64,000 bases of DNA, from the NCBI GenBank assembly GCA_016791115.1, contig JAEUNL010000061.1:85634-149633 (forward strand). The letters run 5' to 3'. Both the position numbers and the translations under genes were made by a program. A model generated the notes under the pieces. That model saw only the letters and a list, made by a program, of their open reading frames with translations. It was not told where the DNA came from and made no database searches. Shown here piece after piece: positions 1 through 8,606 of this stretch (position 1 is its first letter; the number at the start of each line of letters is the position of its first letter). The stretch comes from Rhodocyclaceae bacterium. GTDB lineage: Bacteria; Pseudomonadota; Gammaproteobacteria; Burkholderiales; Rhodocyclaceae.

Positions 1-213
1 CAGCGCCTGCGCCGCCTCGGCGCTCGCAGCCGTTTCGACCAAGCCGCAGCGGCTGGCGAGCAGGCGGCCGAGGAAGCTGCGCATGCCTTCCTCGTCATCG
101 ACCACCAGCACCGAATGGTGCTGCCAGCGACGGTCTTCGGGCGGCGGCATGTCACTGCCTGCGGCGGCATCCGCGCCGGCGCCCTGCAGGGTCCTGGCCA
201 GCGTGCGGCTCAT
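1..213 (-). CDS. Response regulator, N-terminal fragment (runs off left edge)
   Basis: Only the first ~71 codons are in the window. After a ~32-residue alanine- and proline-rich leader, a receiver domain begins with VLVVDDEEGMRSFLGRLL, the beta1-alpha1 element carrying the acidic pair that binds Mg2+ next to the phosphoacceptor Asp. The acceptor itself and any output domain lie beyond the edge. The ATG overlaps the stop of the universal stress protein gene in an ATGA junction, so the two are probably translationally coupled. An NtrC-type or single-domain regulator cannot be told apart from this fragment. Confidence 0.75.
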   Translation of the reverse strand, partial: MSRTLARTLQGAGADAAAGSDMPPPEDRRWQHHSVLVVDDEEGMRSFLGRLLASRCGLVETAASAEAAQAL

Positions 214-677
214 GAACGGCGCGTCGCCGGGGCGTCCTGGCGCTTGGCGATCGCGACCAGCACGCTGCAAGGCGCCTGCTCGACCAGCGAGGCGCCAACC
301 GAACCCCGCCACCAGCGCTCCAGCCGCGATGCGCGATGGCCGTGCCCGACGACGATCAGGTCGGCATCGAGTTCGCCCGCCAGCCGGCAGATCTCGTCGA
401 TCGGCTCGCCTGACACCAGATGCCCTTCGGCCTTGATGCCACGCTCGGCGAGGATCGCCAAACCATCGTCGAGCACATCGCGATAAAGGCGGTTCTGCTC
501 GTCCTGCAGGGAATCGGGCACGAAACCTTCGGTCAGGTAGAGCCCGGCCGCGATCGGCGCGACGGCGAGCAGATGCAACTGCGCATCTGCCACCAGGCGC
601 TGGATGGTTGCGCATTCGAGCAGGCCCGAGCGTCCGCTTGCCGAACCGTCGTAGGCTGCAAGGATCGTTCTGTACAT
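210..677 (-). CDS. Universal stress protein, UspA family
   Basis: This is a single Usp domain of 155 residues, the normal family size. The N-terminus MYRTILAAYDGSASG matches the Usp beta1 strand and first nucleotide-binding loop. The C-terminal part holds DADLIVVGHGHR and then GSVGASLVEQAPCSVLVA, the G-2x-G-9x-G(S/T)-type ATP-binding segment typical of ATP-binding Usps. An in-frame ATG seven codons upstream exists, but position 677 is preceded by GGGGAGGAG at good spacing and gives the usual N-terminus. Its stop overlaps the start of the response regulator, so stress protein and regulator are likely co-expressed. The cytoplasmic role is presumably stress survival; no specific partner can be deduced. 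Confidence 0.9.
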   Translation of the reverse strand: MYRTILAAYDGSASGRSGLLECATIQRLVADAQLHLLAVAPIAAGLYLTEGFVPDSLQDEQNRLYRDVLDDGLAILAERGIKAEGHLVSGEPIDEICRLAGELDADLIVVGHGHRASRLERWWRGSVGASLVEQAPCSVLVAIAKRQDAPATRRS

Positions 678-803
678 GATCTCCTCCCCGGAGGGCATGT
701 TAGCCGAGCCGACGCGACAGCGCCATGCAGCCGCCCCTGCCCGCCCTCGACGCGTACCGGCTCGCGTCGTTCACGTTGCTATACTCGACCGAATCACGAT
801 TGC

Positions 804-1385
804 ATGGATTTTGACACGATGGACGACGCAGTCGTTCGCGCCATGGCGCGCTGGCCGGACGTTCCCGATTGCCATGGCTGGCTGGCGCTCACGCGCCGCG
901 GCGAATGGCGGGTCGGCGCACAGCGCGAACGCATTGCTCACGCCGGGCTGACCGAGTTCATCAACCGCAACTACCTCCCCGACGCGGGCGGCGCCTGGTA
1001 CTTCCAGAACGGTCCGCAGCGTGTCTGGGTATCGCTCGATTACACGCCGCTGGTGTATCGGCTGGAGCCAACCCTCCCCGTTCAGTTCGCGGCGCATACC
1101 GGCACCACTGCGCAAACGATCCGGCGGATACTGGTCGACGAGCTCGGCTCACTCTTGGTCGTCACCGACCTCGGGCCAGGTCTGGTGGACGACCGCGATT
1201 TGCCAGCGGCACTCCAGCTGCTCCGCAGCACGACAGGCCGCCCGATCGAGGAGGCATTCGCCGCGCCATACGAGGACTTGAAATTCGGACCCGAAGAAAT
1301 CGTCGTCGAGTCCCTGGCATCGTCCAGCATCGAATCCACGCTCGGTTTCAGGCGGCGTGCGACGCCCATTCCAACAGATAGCTGA
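804..1385 (+). CDS. Conserved hypothetical protein, ~193 aa
   Basis: I do not recognise a characterised family. The protein has no signal peptide and no membrane segment and looks like a small cytoplasmic alpha/beta protein. It starts MDFDTMDDAVVRAM and contains GGAWYFQNGPQRVWVSLDYTP in the middle, which reads like the DUF2946/DUF2944-type proteobacterial proteins, but I am not certain of the family. The in-frame ATG at 819 is an alternative start. It is divergent from the Usp gene and followed after ~75 bases by a secreted hydrolase on the same strand. The codon pattern is typical of its neighbours, so it is very likely a real gene. Confidence 0.7.
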   Translation: MDFDTMDDAVVRAMARWPDVPDCHGWLALTRRGEWRVGAQRERIAHAGLTEFINRNYLPDAGGAWYFQNGPQRVWVSLDYTPLVYRLEPTLPVQFAAHTGTTAQTIRRILVDELGSLLVVTDLGPGLVDDRDLPAALQLLRSTTGRPIEEAFAAPYEDLKFGPEEIVVESLASSSIESTLGFRRRATPIPTDS

Positions 1386-1461
1386 TCCGGCATTTATCTT
1401 GAGTCCCCGCATCGCCCTGACCTTCCGAAGGTTTCATCCGCATACATTCCGAAGAGAAAGC

Positions 1462-2415
1462 ATGAGCATGCGCACCCTGACCCTGGCGGGAATCTTGTTC
1501 GGCACCTGCACGGCGTGCGTGGCCGAGCCACGAATTCTCCACCAGCAATCGACGATTTCTTTCACATCGACCGCAAGCATAGAGCTATCCAACGATCAAT
1601 CCCGCTTCACCGTGAAACCGAAAGACGGGGTCAGCCTGTCCGGCAGTTTGCAATTTCCGCCGGGAGACGGGCCTTTCCCGGCAGTCGTGCTCGCCCATGG
1701 TTGCAACGGGATTGGGCAGACCGAACGCGCCTGGGCGGAGGCACTGCGTACCTGGGGCTACGCGACATTCCTGCTCGACAGCTTTGCCGGCCGCAATGTG
1801 GCCGAGGTCTGTACCAACCCCTGGGCACTGGCTCCACTGCAACGCGTTCCAGACGTTTTCGGTGCGCTGCGCGTCTTGGCCGGGAACCCGTCCATCGACG
1901 CGAGAAGAATCGCGCTGATGGGATTCTCGCATGGCGGCATTGTCGCCCTGAACGCCGCCACGACCTGGGCATTCCGGACTTTCGCGCCGAAAAGCGGGCC
2001 ATCGTTTCGTGCTTTCATCGCGCTTTACCCATACTGCAACGTTTCGTTCCCCGAGCAGGCGCAGATTTCCGGGCCGTTACGCATCCACATCGGCGAACTG
2101 GACGACTGGACGCCCGCCGTGCCGTGCGAACGAATGACCAGTCATCTCGTCAAGCGTGGCCAGAACGCCGGGATTACTGTCTATCCCGGCGCACATCACG
2201 GCTTCGATGCCGTCGATGCCGGACGCATCCTGCTCCCGGAGGCAGTCAACGCGGCAGCTTGCTCATTCGACATCCCGAGCATCCTCGGACCGTTTCCATT
2301 TCGCGACGCGCTGGCACGCTGCACCAGGAAAGGGGCAACGGTGGAAGAGAACACCGCCGCCACCGCTGCAGCAAGGAACAATGTGCGCATGGAGATCGAG
2401 GAACTACTCGACTGA
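1462..2415 (+). CDS. Secreted alpha/beta hydrolase of the dienelactone hydrolase family
   Basis: The protein (~317 residues) starts with a signal peptide (MSMRTLTLAGILFGTCTACVA, probable cleavage before EP). The mature part is an alpha/beta-hydrolase fold: an oxyanion region VVLAHGCNGIG, the nucleophile elbow GFSHGG (Ser), an acid loop GELDDWTP and the catalytic His in GAHHGFD. Dienelactone-hydrolase-like enzymes cleave ester or lactone bonds; the physiological substrate here is unknown. The C-terminus ends in an alanine-rich helix. The start at 1462 is chosen for the GAAGAGAAAG ribosome site and intact signal peptide. It lies just upstream of a FeeM-like N-acyltransferase, so an acyl-lipid or signal substrate is possible, but this is inference. 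Confidence 0.85.
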   Translation: MSMRTLTLAGILFGTCTACVAEPRILHQQSTISFTSTASIELSNDQSRFTVKPKDGVSLSGSLQFPPGDGPFPAVVLAHGCNGIGQTERAWAEALRTWGYATFLLDSFAGRNVAEVCTNPWALAPLQRVPDVFGALRVLAGNPSIDARRIALMGFSHGGIVALNAATTWAFRTFAPKSGPSFRAFIALYPYCNVSFPEQAQISGPLRIHIGELDDWTPAVPCERMTSHLVKRGQNAGITVYPGAHHGFDAVDAGRILLPEAVNAAACSFDIPSILGPFPFRDALARCTRKGATVEENTAATAAARNNVRMEIEELLD

Positions 2416-2424
2416 TACGCCAAA

Positions 2425-2440
2425 TGGCACGTGCGATGCC
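2425..2440 (+). promoter_or_regulatory. Candidate sigma-54-like promoter ahead of the FeeM-like gene
   Basis: TGGCACGTGCGATGCC has a perfect -24 box, TGGCAC, and the exact GG-N10-GC spacing, but the -12 box reads ATGC instead of TTGC. The predicted start of transcription (~2451) would give a leader of about 17 nt before the ATG at 2468. A TATACT hexamer at 2454-2459 could instead be a sigma-70 -10 box, although that would make the mRNA almost leaderless. Confidence 0.35.
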
Positions 2441-2467
2441 GGCAACCTGTCTCTATACTCTGCTCCC

Positions 2468-3301
2468 ATGAGGGACTACACGTTCGGCTCGCACAACGAA
2501 TACAGAATCGTCATCGCTAGCGAGCGACACGCCAGGGAACGGGCGCTCTCCCTCGCCTATTGCGTCTATCTTGCTGCTGGCCTCGTCGATTCGCGCCCAA
2601 GCCGGATGCTTCTGTCCTGTCACGACGCGATCCCCGGCACCGTAACCTTTCTGGTCGAACATGAGAGGGACACCGGCAACTCCGTCGCCGTGGCAAGCCT
2701 CACGCTGATTCCCGACAGCGAACTCGGCCTGCCGCTCGACGGTTCGCATCACAAGGCGTTATCCGGTCTTCGGGCAACCGGGCGCAAACCGGTCGAGCTT
2801 GCAAAGCTGGCGACCGTCGCCGCAACGGAGAAAGCCCCCGACAAAGGCCCGGCGCCAAGGGAGCTGATCCTGCTGCACCTGTTCAAGGTCGCCTATCTGG
2901 CAGCGCGATACATGGGGCGTGCGAGCGATCTCATCATTGCCGTTGCCCCGGAGCAGGCGAAGTTCTTCCGGCGGGTGCTCATGTTCGAACATCTGGAGCC
3001 TGATTCGTCGGCGCCCTCGCGCGGCGATTCCGCCCTGGCAGTACCGTTGCGGCTGAGCCTCGACACAGCCGAAGCGGTATTCGAGAGGCGTTACGGGCAA
3101 CGCCGCGGCAGCAAGAATATCTTCCGGTTCTTTGTCAACGAAACCCAGGACGAGATCCTGTCGTGGCTCCGCGCATCCACCAAACCGTTGACTCCAGCCG
3201 ACGTGCGCTATCTGCTGACCGAAAGAAGCACTGTGCTCACGAGATCGGACGAAGCGACGAGACGCCTCATCCTTGCTTTCTATCCGGAACTGCGCGAATG
3301 A
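2468..3301 (+). CDS. FeeM-like N-acyltransferase (putative N-acyl amino acid synthase)
   Basis: This 277-residue cytoplasmic protein resembles the FeeM/GNAT-like N-acyl amino acid synthase core. It has an N-terminal helix with ERALSLAYCVYLAAGLVD, the region where such enzymes carry R..A..LRY.VY, then an ELAKLATV strand and LLHLFKVAYLAARYMGRAS, a GNAT-like acyl-pantetheine-binding helix. FeeM relatives acylate amino acids from acyl-ACP, and a related acyltransferase family is associated with PEP-CTERM/exosortase systems; whether this member belongs to that set is inference. The start at 2468 lacks a good ribosome site but begins the homologous domain. The C-terminal ~80 residues (DEILSWLRAS onward) are not recognised. 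Confidence 0.65.
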   Translation: MRDYTFGSHNEYRIVIASERHARERALSLAYCVYLAAGLVDSRPSRMLLSCHDAIPGTVTFLVEHERDTGNSVAVASLTLIPDSELGLPLDGSHHKALSGLRATGRKPVELAKLATVAATEKAPDKGPAPRELILLHLFKVAYLAARYMGRASDLIIAVAPEQAKFFRRVLMFEHLEPDSSAPSRGDSALAVPLRLSLDTAEAVFERRYGQRRGSKNIFRFFVNETQDEILSWLRASTKPLTPADVRYLLTERSTVLTRSDEATRRLILAFYPELRE

Positions 3302-3383
3302 GAACCCACCGGGATGATGCACCCCCGAATGTCATTCGCACCCTGCGACTGCGTCCGTCCGGCCCGGTCTGCGAAATGCTCCG

Positions 3384-4118
3384 CTAACGCGCGGGTGCCG
3401 ACCCGCCCCATGTGCCGCGAGGAATGGCCAGCGGATCCCGCTTTTCATACCAGTGCGTAATCGCGCGCCCATCCCAATGCAACGCAATGTGTGCAGCCGC
3501 GCGGATGTTGGCCAGGGCACGCGGGCGCAGGACTCCGACACAGAGCCCATCGGCGTGCCGCACGCTGAGGTACTGCACGCCCCAGCTGTCGCGCTCGCGC
3601 AGCACGCGCCCGAGCACCTGCGCGGCGCCGTAATGGTGCGGATCGTAGAGCGCGGGGGCGGTTTCGCGCAGCGCGCGCAGATCGTGCAGGGGTGCGTCGA
3701 CATCGGCGGCGATCAGCCGCATGTCGAGGTCGATCGCCGGCTCGGCGGTGCGCGCCATGAACACGGCGCGGTGGTAGCTGACCTCGGCCAGCGCCGTCTC
3801 GAGCGACTGCGCGGCGTAGTACACGCCATAGCTGCCGTCCGAGAAGCGCGACCCCTCTGGATTGAGATGGGTGAAGGCCGCCATCACCATGGTCGCACCG
3901 GGACCGGTCAGCCGCTCTTCCGGCGACACCAGGCTGATCTGGCCGAGTTCGTCGCGGATGCGAGGATTGGTCAACGCCTCGATCGCGAACACGGCATCGA
4001 GGTCTGCCGGATCGGCGATCACGTCGTACAGCCCGACCGTCGGATAACGCGACGGAATCAGGCGGTAGCTCGGGGTCCAGCGCGTGATGGCGACCGGGAT
4101 CGCGCCCGCATCGATCAA
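3384..4118 (-). CDS. RES-domain toxin
   Basis: This is a RES-domain protein (~244 residues), the NAD+-degrading or NAD+-transferring toxin of Xre-RES modules. It retains the expected conserved residues: Arg in ITRWTPSYRL, the SRFSDGSYGVYYAA segment (Arg, Tyr), ETALAEVSYHR (Glu) and a Ser in the later YLSVR segment. The start is inferred as TTG at 4118, because this TTG overlaps the stop of the antitoxin gene (TTGA) and everything upstream in frame is antitoxin coding sequence. The order antitoxin then toxin, with overlap, is the standard layout. RES toxins deplete cellular NAD+ when the antitoxin is lost. Confidence 0.88.
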   Translation of the reverse strand: MIDAGAIPVAITRWTPSYRLIPSRYPTVGLYDVIADPADLDAVFAIEALTNPRIRDELGQISLVSPEERLTGPGATMVMAAFTHLNPEGSRFSDGSYGVYYAAQSLETALAEVSYHRAVFMARTAEPAIDLDMRLIAADVDAPLHDLRALRETAPALYDPHHYGAAQVLGRVLRERDSWGVQYLSVRHADGLCVGVLRPRALANIRAAAHIALHWDGRAITHWYEKRDPLAIPRGTWGGSAPAR

Positions 4119-4525
4119 GCCTTGCCCCCGCGTTGCGCGTCGAGATACTGGCGCACGACGTAGAGATCGGCCACCTGCCCGCCCAGCATGCGGTCGAGCG
4201 CCGATTGCCCGTTGAACAGCGGCGCCGCATTCGGCTTGCGCACCCATTCGTCGGCACGCTCGGCCACCGGCAGCAGGATCTGCAGCGCGGCATAGATGCC
4301 GAACAGGTAGGACAGGCGCTCCAGCACGTGCCGGTCGAGCGGCCCGACCTTACCCTGCTTCCAGTGGAACAGCGTGGTCCGGCCGACACCGAGCAGGGTC
4401 TGCTGCTCGGCATTGCTGAGCTTCCACGCCTCGGCCAGGCGCCAGAAGGTGCGCAGCGCAGCCGCCGCGGCCTCGGCCGAAGCCGGATCGACCGCCTTGC
4501 GCGGCGCTTCGAGCACGGCACTCAT
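4115..4525 (-). CDS. Xre/MbcA/ParS-type antitoxin of the RES module
   Basis: The product is 136 residues. Its N-terminal half is a degenerate helix-turn-helix (LSNAEQQTLLGVGRTTLFHW), and the C-terminal half is the toxin-binding domain (DUF2384 type: LERLSYLFGIYAALQILLP, NAAPLFNGQSALDRML, VRQYLDA). It neutralises the adjacent RES toxin and normally represses its own promoter. The ATG at 4525 follows GGAGCGCGAC; a TTG ten codons upstream is less likely. The ~110 bases upstream, up to the end of galE, contain a TCGGACT/AGTTCCGA-like imperfect repeat near 4588-4614 that could be its operator (weak). Confidence 0.87.
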   Translation of the reverse strand: MSAVLEAPRKAVDPASAEAAAAALRTFWRLAEAWKLSNAEQQTLLGVGRTTLFHWKQGKVGPLDRHVLERLSYLFGIYAALQILLPVAERADEWVRKPNAAPLFNGQSALDRMLGGQVADLYVVRQYLDAQRGGKA

Positions 4526-4638
4526 GTCGCGCTCCGGCGTACGGAATATCGGCAAATGACAAGCATGAGCCGACTGTAGTTCAATTTCGGACTGTTTTCA
4601 ACTATTAGTTCCGACACGAACACTCCGAAGCCGGGCGA

Positions 4639-5661
4639 TCAACCGCCGTCGCTGCGAAATCCGCGCGGATTGGCGCTCTGCCAGCGCCAGGCGTCGGCGC
4701 ACATCTGCTCGATGCCGCGCTCGGCACGCCAGCCCAGCAGTGCCCGGGCGAGGCTCGGATCGGCGTAGCAGCTTGCGATGTCGCCCGGACGCCGGTCGAC
4801 GATGCGATAGGCCACCTTGCGGCCCGACGCCGCCTCGAACGCCCGCACCATGTCGAGCACGCTGTATCCGATCCCGGTGCCAAGGTTCACCGCGAACAAA
4901 CCCTCGTGCGCACGGATGCGGTCGAGCGCACGCAGATGTCCGATGGCGAGGTCGACCACGTGGATGTAGTCGCGCACGCCGGTACCGTCGGGCGTCGGGT
5001 AATCGCCCCCGAACACCGACAACTTCTCGCGCGCGCCCACTGCCACCTGCGCCACGAAGGGCATCAGGTTGTTCGGTATGCCCTGCGGATCTTCGCCGAT
5101 GGTGCCGCTGGCGTGCGCGCCGACCGGGTTGAAGTAGCGCAGCAGCCCGATGCGCCAGCCCGGCTCGCTGCGCGCCACATCGCGCAGGATCTCCTCGATC
5201 ATCAGCTTGGACTGGCCGTAGGGATTGGTCGCCGACAGCGGATGGTCCTCGGTCAGCGGCAGGCGCTGCGGGTCGCCATACACCGTGGCCGAGCTGCTGA
5301 ACACCAGGTTGCGCACGCCGGCCGCACGCATCGCCTCGAGCAGGCGGATGGTGCCGACCACGTTGTTGTCGTAGTAGAGCAGCGGTTTCGCGACCGACTC
5401 GCCGACTGCCTTGAGGCCGGCGAAATGGATCACCGCCTCGATATCATGGTCGGAGAACAAACGGGCCAGGCAAGCGGCGTCGCGGATGTCGCCCTCCACG
5501 CACAGCGGTGCCCGGCCGGCGATCGCCCCGACGCGGCGCACAGCCTCCGGGCTGCTGTTGCTGAAATTGTCGAGCACGATGACCTGCTCGCCGGCCTGCA
5601 GCAGTTCGACGCAGGTATGCGAGCCGATGTAGCCCGCGCCGCCGGTCACGAGGATCGCCAT
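4639..5661 (-). CDS. galE: UDP-glucose 4-epimerase
   Basis: This is a full-length (340 aa) extended short-chain dehydrogenase. It opens with [20 protein letters not shown], the Rossmann GGxGxxG NAD-binding motif, followed by VLDNFSN, typical of GalE. The catalytic pair is seen as SSSATVYG (Ser/Thr) and NPYGQSKLM (Tyr-xxx-Lys). It interconverts UDP-glucose and UDP-galactose in the cytoplasm and supplies the EPS and LPS pathways. It is the last gene of the minus-strand nucleotide-sugar block and follows manC by only 4 bases. Confidence 0.95.
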   Translation of the reverse strand: MAILVTGGAGYIGSHTCVELLQAGEQVIVLDNFSNSSPEAVRRVGAIAGRAPLCVEGDIRDAACLARLFSDHDIEAVIHFAGLKAVGESVAKPLLYYDNNVVGTIRLLEAMRAAGVRNLVFSSSATVYGDPQRLPLTEDHPLSATNPYGQSKLMIEEILRDVARSEPGWRIGLLRYFNPVGAHASGTIGEDPQGIPNNLMPFVAQVAVGAREKLSVFGGDYPTPDGTGVRDYIHVVDLAIGHLRALDRIRAHEGLFAVNLGTGIGYSVLDMVRAFEAASGRKVAYRIVDRRPGDIASCYADPSLARALLGWRAERGIEQMCADAWRWQSANPRGFRSDGG

Positions 5662-5665
5662 GTCT

Positions 5666-7111
5666 TCAGCCCCTGCCGTAGGTGTCCTGGAAGCGCACGA
5701 TGTCGTCCTCGCCGAGGTAGGCGCCCGACTGCACCTCGATCATCTCGAGCGGCACCTTGCCCGGATTCTCCAGCCGATGCTTCGTGCCGAGCGGAATGTA
5801 GGTCGACTGGTTCTCCGACACCAGAAAGACCTCTTCGCCCCGCGTCACCCGCGCCGTGCCGGTCACCACGATCCAGTGCTCGGCGCGATGGTGGTGCATC
5901 TGGAGCGACAGCGAGGCGCCCGGATTGACCACGATGCGCTTGACCTGGAAGCGCGGCCCGGCATCGATGCTGTCGTACCAGCCCCAGGGCCGGTACACCT
6001 TGCGATGGTTCGTCACCTCGCTGCGGCCGGCCTGCTTCAGGCGCCCGACGATCTGCTTCACCTCCTGGGTGCGGTCCTTCGAGGCCACCAGCACCGCATC
6101 GGGCGTTTCCACGACCACCACGTCGTCGACGCCGATGCAGGCCACCATGCGCCCATCCGCCAGCACCAGGCTGCCGCGGGTTTCATGAAGCATCACGTCG
6201 CCGCGCGTCGCATTGCCGGCCGCATCCTTGTCCGCCACCTGCCACAGCGCGTCCCACGCGCCCACATCCGACCAGCCGCAGGACATCGGCACCACGTGGG
6301 CCGCAAGGCCCGCGGCTGCATCCGACGGCAGTTTTTCCATCACCGCATAGTCGATCGAATCCGACGGGCAGGCTGCGAACGCCGCCTTGTCGACGCGCAG
6401 GAAATCCGCATCGCGCACACCCTTCCCGATCGCGCTCCGGCACGCAGCCAGGATGTCCGGCCGATAGCGTTCGATCGCCTTCAGCCAGACCGAGGCTTTC
6501 ATCATGAACAGACCGCTGTTCCACAGGTACTCGCCGCTCGACACGTAACGCCCGGCCGTTTCGAGATCGGGCTTCTCGACGAAGCGCGCGATGCGCCTGG
6601 CGCCATGCGCCGTGCCTTCGCCGGTCTGGATGTAGCCGTACCCGGTTTCCGGCCGATCGGGCACGATGCCGAAGGTCACGACGGTGCCATCGCGCGCAAG
6701 CAGCGCACCGGCGTCGATCGCCTGCTGGAAGGCCGCGCGATCGGTCACCACATGATCGGCCGGCATCACCAGCAGCACCGGATCGCCCTCGCCCGCAGCC
6801 AGTGCGGCCAGCGTCAGCGCCGGCGCGGTGTTACGGCCCATCGGCTCGAGGATCAGCGCCGAAGCCGGCTTGCCGACGGCACGCAGTTGCTCCGCGGTGA
6901 TGAAGCGGTACTCCTCGTTGCACACGACCAGCGGCTGCGCCGCCACCTCGAGCGCGCCCGTAAACCCTGCGAGCCGCGTCGCCGTCGCCTGCAACAAAGA
7001 CTCGTCGCCATGTAGCGCGAGCAACTGTTTCGGATGCTGCTCGCGCGACAGCGGCCACAGGCGAGTGCCCGAGCCGCCGGAGAGGATCACCGGGAGAATC
7101 CGAGTCGTCAT
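5666..7111 (-). CDS. manC: Mannose-1-phosphate guanylyltransferase / mannose-6-phosphate isomerase
   Basis: This bifunctional type II enzyme has 481 residues. The N-terminal nucleotidyltransferase domain begins with [19 protein letters not shown], the GTP-binding pyrophosphorylase signature, and includes [10 protein letters not shown]. The C-terminal cupin carries [26 protein letters not shown] and [17 protein letters not shown], the phosphomannose isomerase type II motifs. It makes GDP-mannose, the substrate of gmd at 24277. The ATG at 7111 is used because upstream in-frame sequence belongs to the rmlD region and lacks homology. It is spaced 37 bases from rmlD and 4 bases from galE, consistent with one operon. 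Confidence 0.95.
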   Translation of the reverse strand: MTTRILPVILSGGSGTRLWPLSREQHPKQLLALHGDESLLQATATRLAGFTGALEVAAQPLVVCNEEYRFITAEQLRAVGKPASALILEPMGRNTAPALTLAALAAGEGDPVLLVMPADHVVTDRAAFQQAIDAGALLARDGTVVTFGIVPDRPETGYGYIQTGEGTAHGARRIARFVEKPDLETAGRYVSSGEYLWNSGLFMMKASVWLKAIERYRPDILAACRSAIGKGVRDADFLRVDKAAFAACPSDSIDYAVMEKLPSDAAAGLAAHVVPMSCGWSDVGAWDALWQVADKDAAGNATRGDVMLHETRGSLVLADGRMVACIGVDDVVVVETPDAVLVASKDRTQEVKQIVGRLKQAGRSEVTNHRKVYRPWGWYDSIDAGPRFQVKRIVVNPGASLSLQMHHHRAEHWIVVTGTARVTRGEEVFLVSENQSTYIPLGTKHRLENPGKVPLEMIEVQSGAYLGEDDIVRFQDTYGRG

Positions 7112-7148
7112 GACGATTCCAGAAAGGAAAACAAGAGCCTCAATGTAC

Positions 7149-8039
7149 TCACCGCGCGGCGAGTTCGGCAACGCACAATTCCACGCCATGCTGCCAATTC
7201 GGCATGCGCAGGCCGAATGCGCGCTCCAGCTTGCCGCAATCGAACACCGAGTTTGCCGGCCGCTTCGCCGGCAGCGGATAGTCGGCGGTCGCAATCGGCA
7301 CGATCTCGCGCACCTTCAAACCATCCGCCAGCGCCGGCGCGCGGCGCGCAAGATCGACCACCTGGCTCGCATACGCGTGCCAGGTGGTGCGCCCGGCCGC
7401 GGCAAGGTGATACACGCCGTCGACAAGCGGCAGCCCGACAGCCTGCCTGCCGAGAATCTGCGCCGTCACGTCCGCGATCAGCCGTGCCGCGGTCGGCGCG
7501 CCGAACTGGTCGGCGACGATGCGCAACTGCTCGCGCTCGCGCGCCAGCCGCAGGATAGTGCGCAGGAAGTTGCCGCCGTGCGAACCGAACACCCATTGCG
7601 TGCGCAATATCAGGTGGCGGCAGCCGCTCGCCGCCACCGCCTGCTCGCCGGCGAGCTTGCTGCGGCCGTAGGCGCTGCGCGGGTCGGTCGCGTCGTCCTC
7701 GCGGTAGGCACCGGCCCGGCTGCCGTCGAACACATAGTCGGTCGAGTAATGCACCAGCAGCGCATCGCATGCCTTTGCCGCCTTCGCCAGGGCGGCCGGC
7801 GCCTCGGCATTGACGCGGAACGCCAGCTCGCTCTCGCTCTCCGCCTTGTCCACGGCGGTGTAGGCGGCGGCGTTCACGATCACGTCCGGTCGCTGCAACG
7901 CGATGCATGCGGCGATGGCCGCCGCATCGGCGAGATCGAGTTCCGCGCGGCCGAGCGCCATGACCTCGCCCAGCGGCTGCAGGCAGCGCGCCAGTTCCCA
8001 GCCGACCTGGCCGTTGCAGCCGGTGACCAGCATCCTCAT
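7149..8039 (-). CDS. rfbD: dTDP-4-dehydrorhamnose reductase
   Basis: This 296-residue short-chain dehydrogenase begins MRMLVTGCNGQVGWELARC, the RmlD GxxGxxG motif with the characteristic CNGQVG. It continues with DVIVNAAAYTAVDKAE and STDYVFDG, and the active-site Tyr/Lys is in YGRSKLAGEQ. It reduces dTDP-4-dehydro-L-rhamnose to dTDP-L-rhamnose, the last step of the pathway encoded by its neighbours. The AGGA at suitable distance before position 8039 supports this start; a second ATG lies two codons in. The gene follows rfbC by 18 bases. Confidence 0.95.
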   Translation of the reverse strand: MRMLVTGCNGQVGWELARCLQPLGEVMALGRAELDLADAAAIAACIALQRPDVIVNAAAYTAVDKAESESELAFRVNAEAPAALAKAAKACDALLVHYSTDYVFDGSRAGAYREDDATDPRSAYGRSKLAGEQAVAASGCRHLILRTQWVFGSHGGNFLRTILRLAREREQLRIVADQFGAPTAARLIADVTAQILGRQAVGLPLVDGVYHLAAAGRTTWHAYASQVVDLARRAPALADGLKVREIVPIATADYPLPAKRPANSVFDCGKLERAFGLRMPNWQHGVELCVAELAAR

Positions 8040-8057
8040 GTCGGGTTCCTGCGCATA

Positions 8058-8600
8058 TCAGTCGAACAGCTCGGCATCGCACAGCAGTACGCCCTGCGCG
8101 TCCTTGGCGGACAGGCTCGGCGCTTCTTCGATGCGCCAGTCGATGCCCAGCGCCGGGTCGTTCCAGCGGATGCAGCGCTCATGCTCCGGCGCCCAGTAGT
8201 CGGTGGTCTTGTAGAGAAAGTCGGCGCTCTCGCTGAGCACCACGAAACCGTGTGCGAAACCCGGCGGCACCCAGAACATGCGCTTGTTCTCGGCACTGAG
8301 TTCCACCGCCACATGGCGGCCGAAAGTGGGCGAGGCGCGCCGGATGTCCAGCGCCACGTCGAGCACGCGGCCTGCGACCACGCGCACCAGCTTGCCCTGC
8401 GGCTGGCGGATCTGGTAGTGCAGCCCGCGCAGCACGCCGCGCGCCGAGCGCGAATGGTTGTCCTGCACGAAGTTCCATTCGCCGATCAGTGGCGCCAGGC
8501 TGCGCGCGTTGAAACTCTCGAAAAAAAAGCCGCGCTCGTCGCCGAACACGCGCGGCTCGATGATGGCAAGGTCGGCAATCGAGGTATCGATGCGCTTCAT
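8058..8600 (-). CDS. rfbC: dTDP-4-dehydrorhamnose 3,5-epimerase
   Basis: This 180-residue cupin is the normal RmlC size. Diagnostic motifs are EPRVFGDERGFFFESFN, QDNHSRSARGVLRGLHYQ (catalytic His) and FWVPPGFAHGFVVLSESA, with YKTTDYW near the C-terminus. It epimerises C3 and C5 of dTDP-4-dehydro-6-deoxyglucose. It lies 6 bases from rfbA upstream and 18 bases from rfbD downstream in the same minus-strand set. Confidence 0.96.
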   Translation of the reverse strand: MKRIDTSIADLAIIEPRVFGDERGFFFESFNARSLAPLIGEWNFVQDNHSRSARGVLRGLHYQIRQPQGKLVRVVAGRVLDVALDIRRASPTFGRHVAVELSAENKRMFWVPPGFAHGFVVLSESADFLYKTTDYWAPEHERCIRWNDPALGIDWRIEEAPSLSAKDAQGVLLCDAELFD

Positions 8601-8606
8601 GGCGGC

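Noticed and set aside
4906..5928. Open frame of 340 codons opposite galE/manC
   Set aside because: It is antisense to galE, and the composition is that of a shadow frame.
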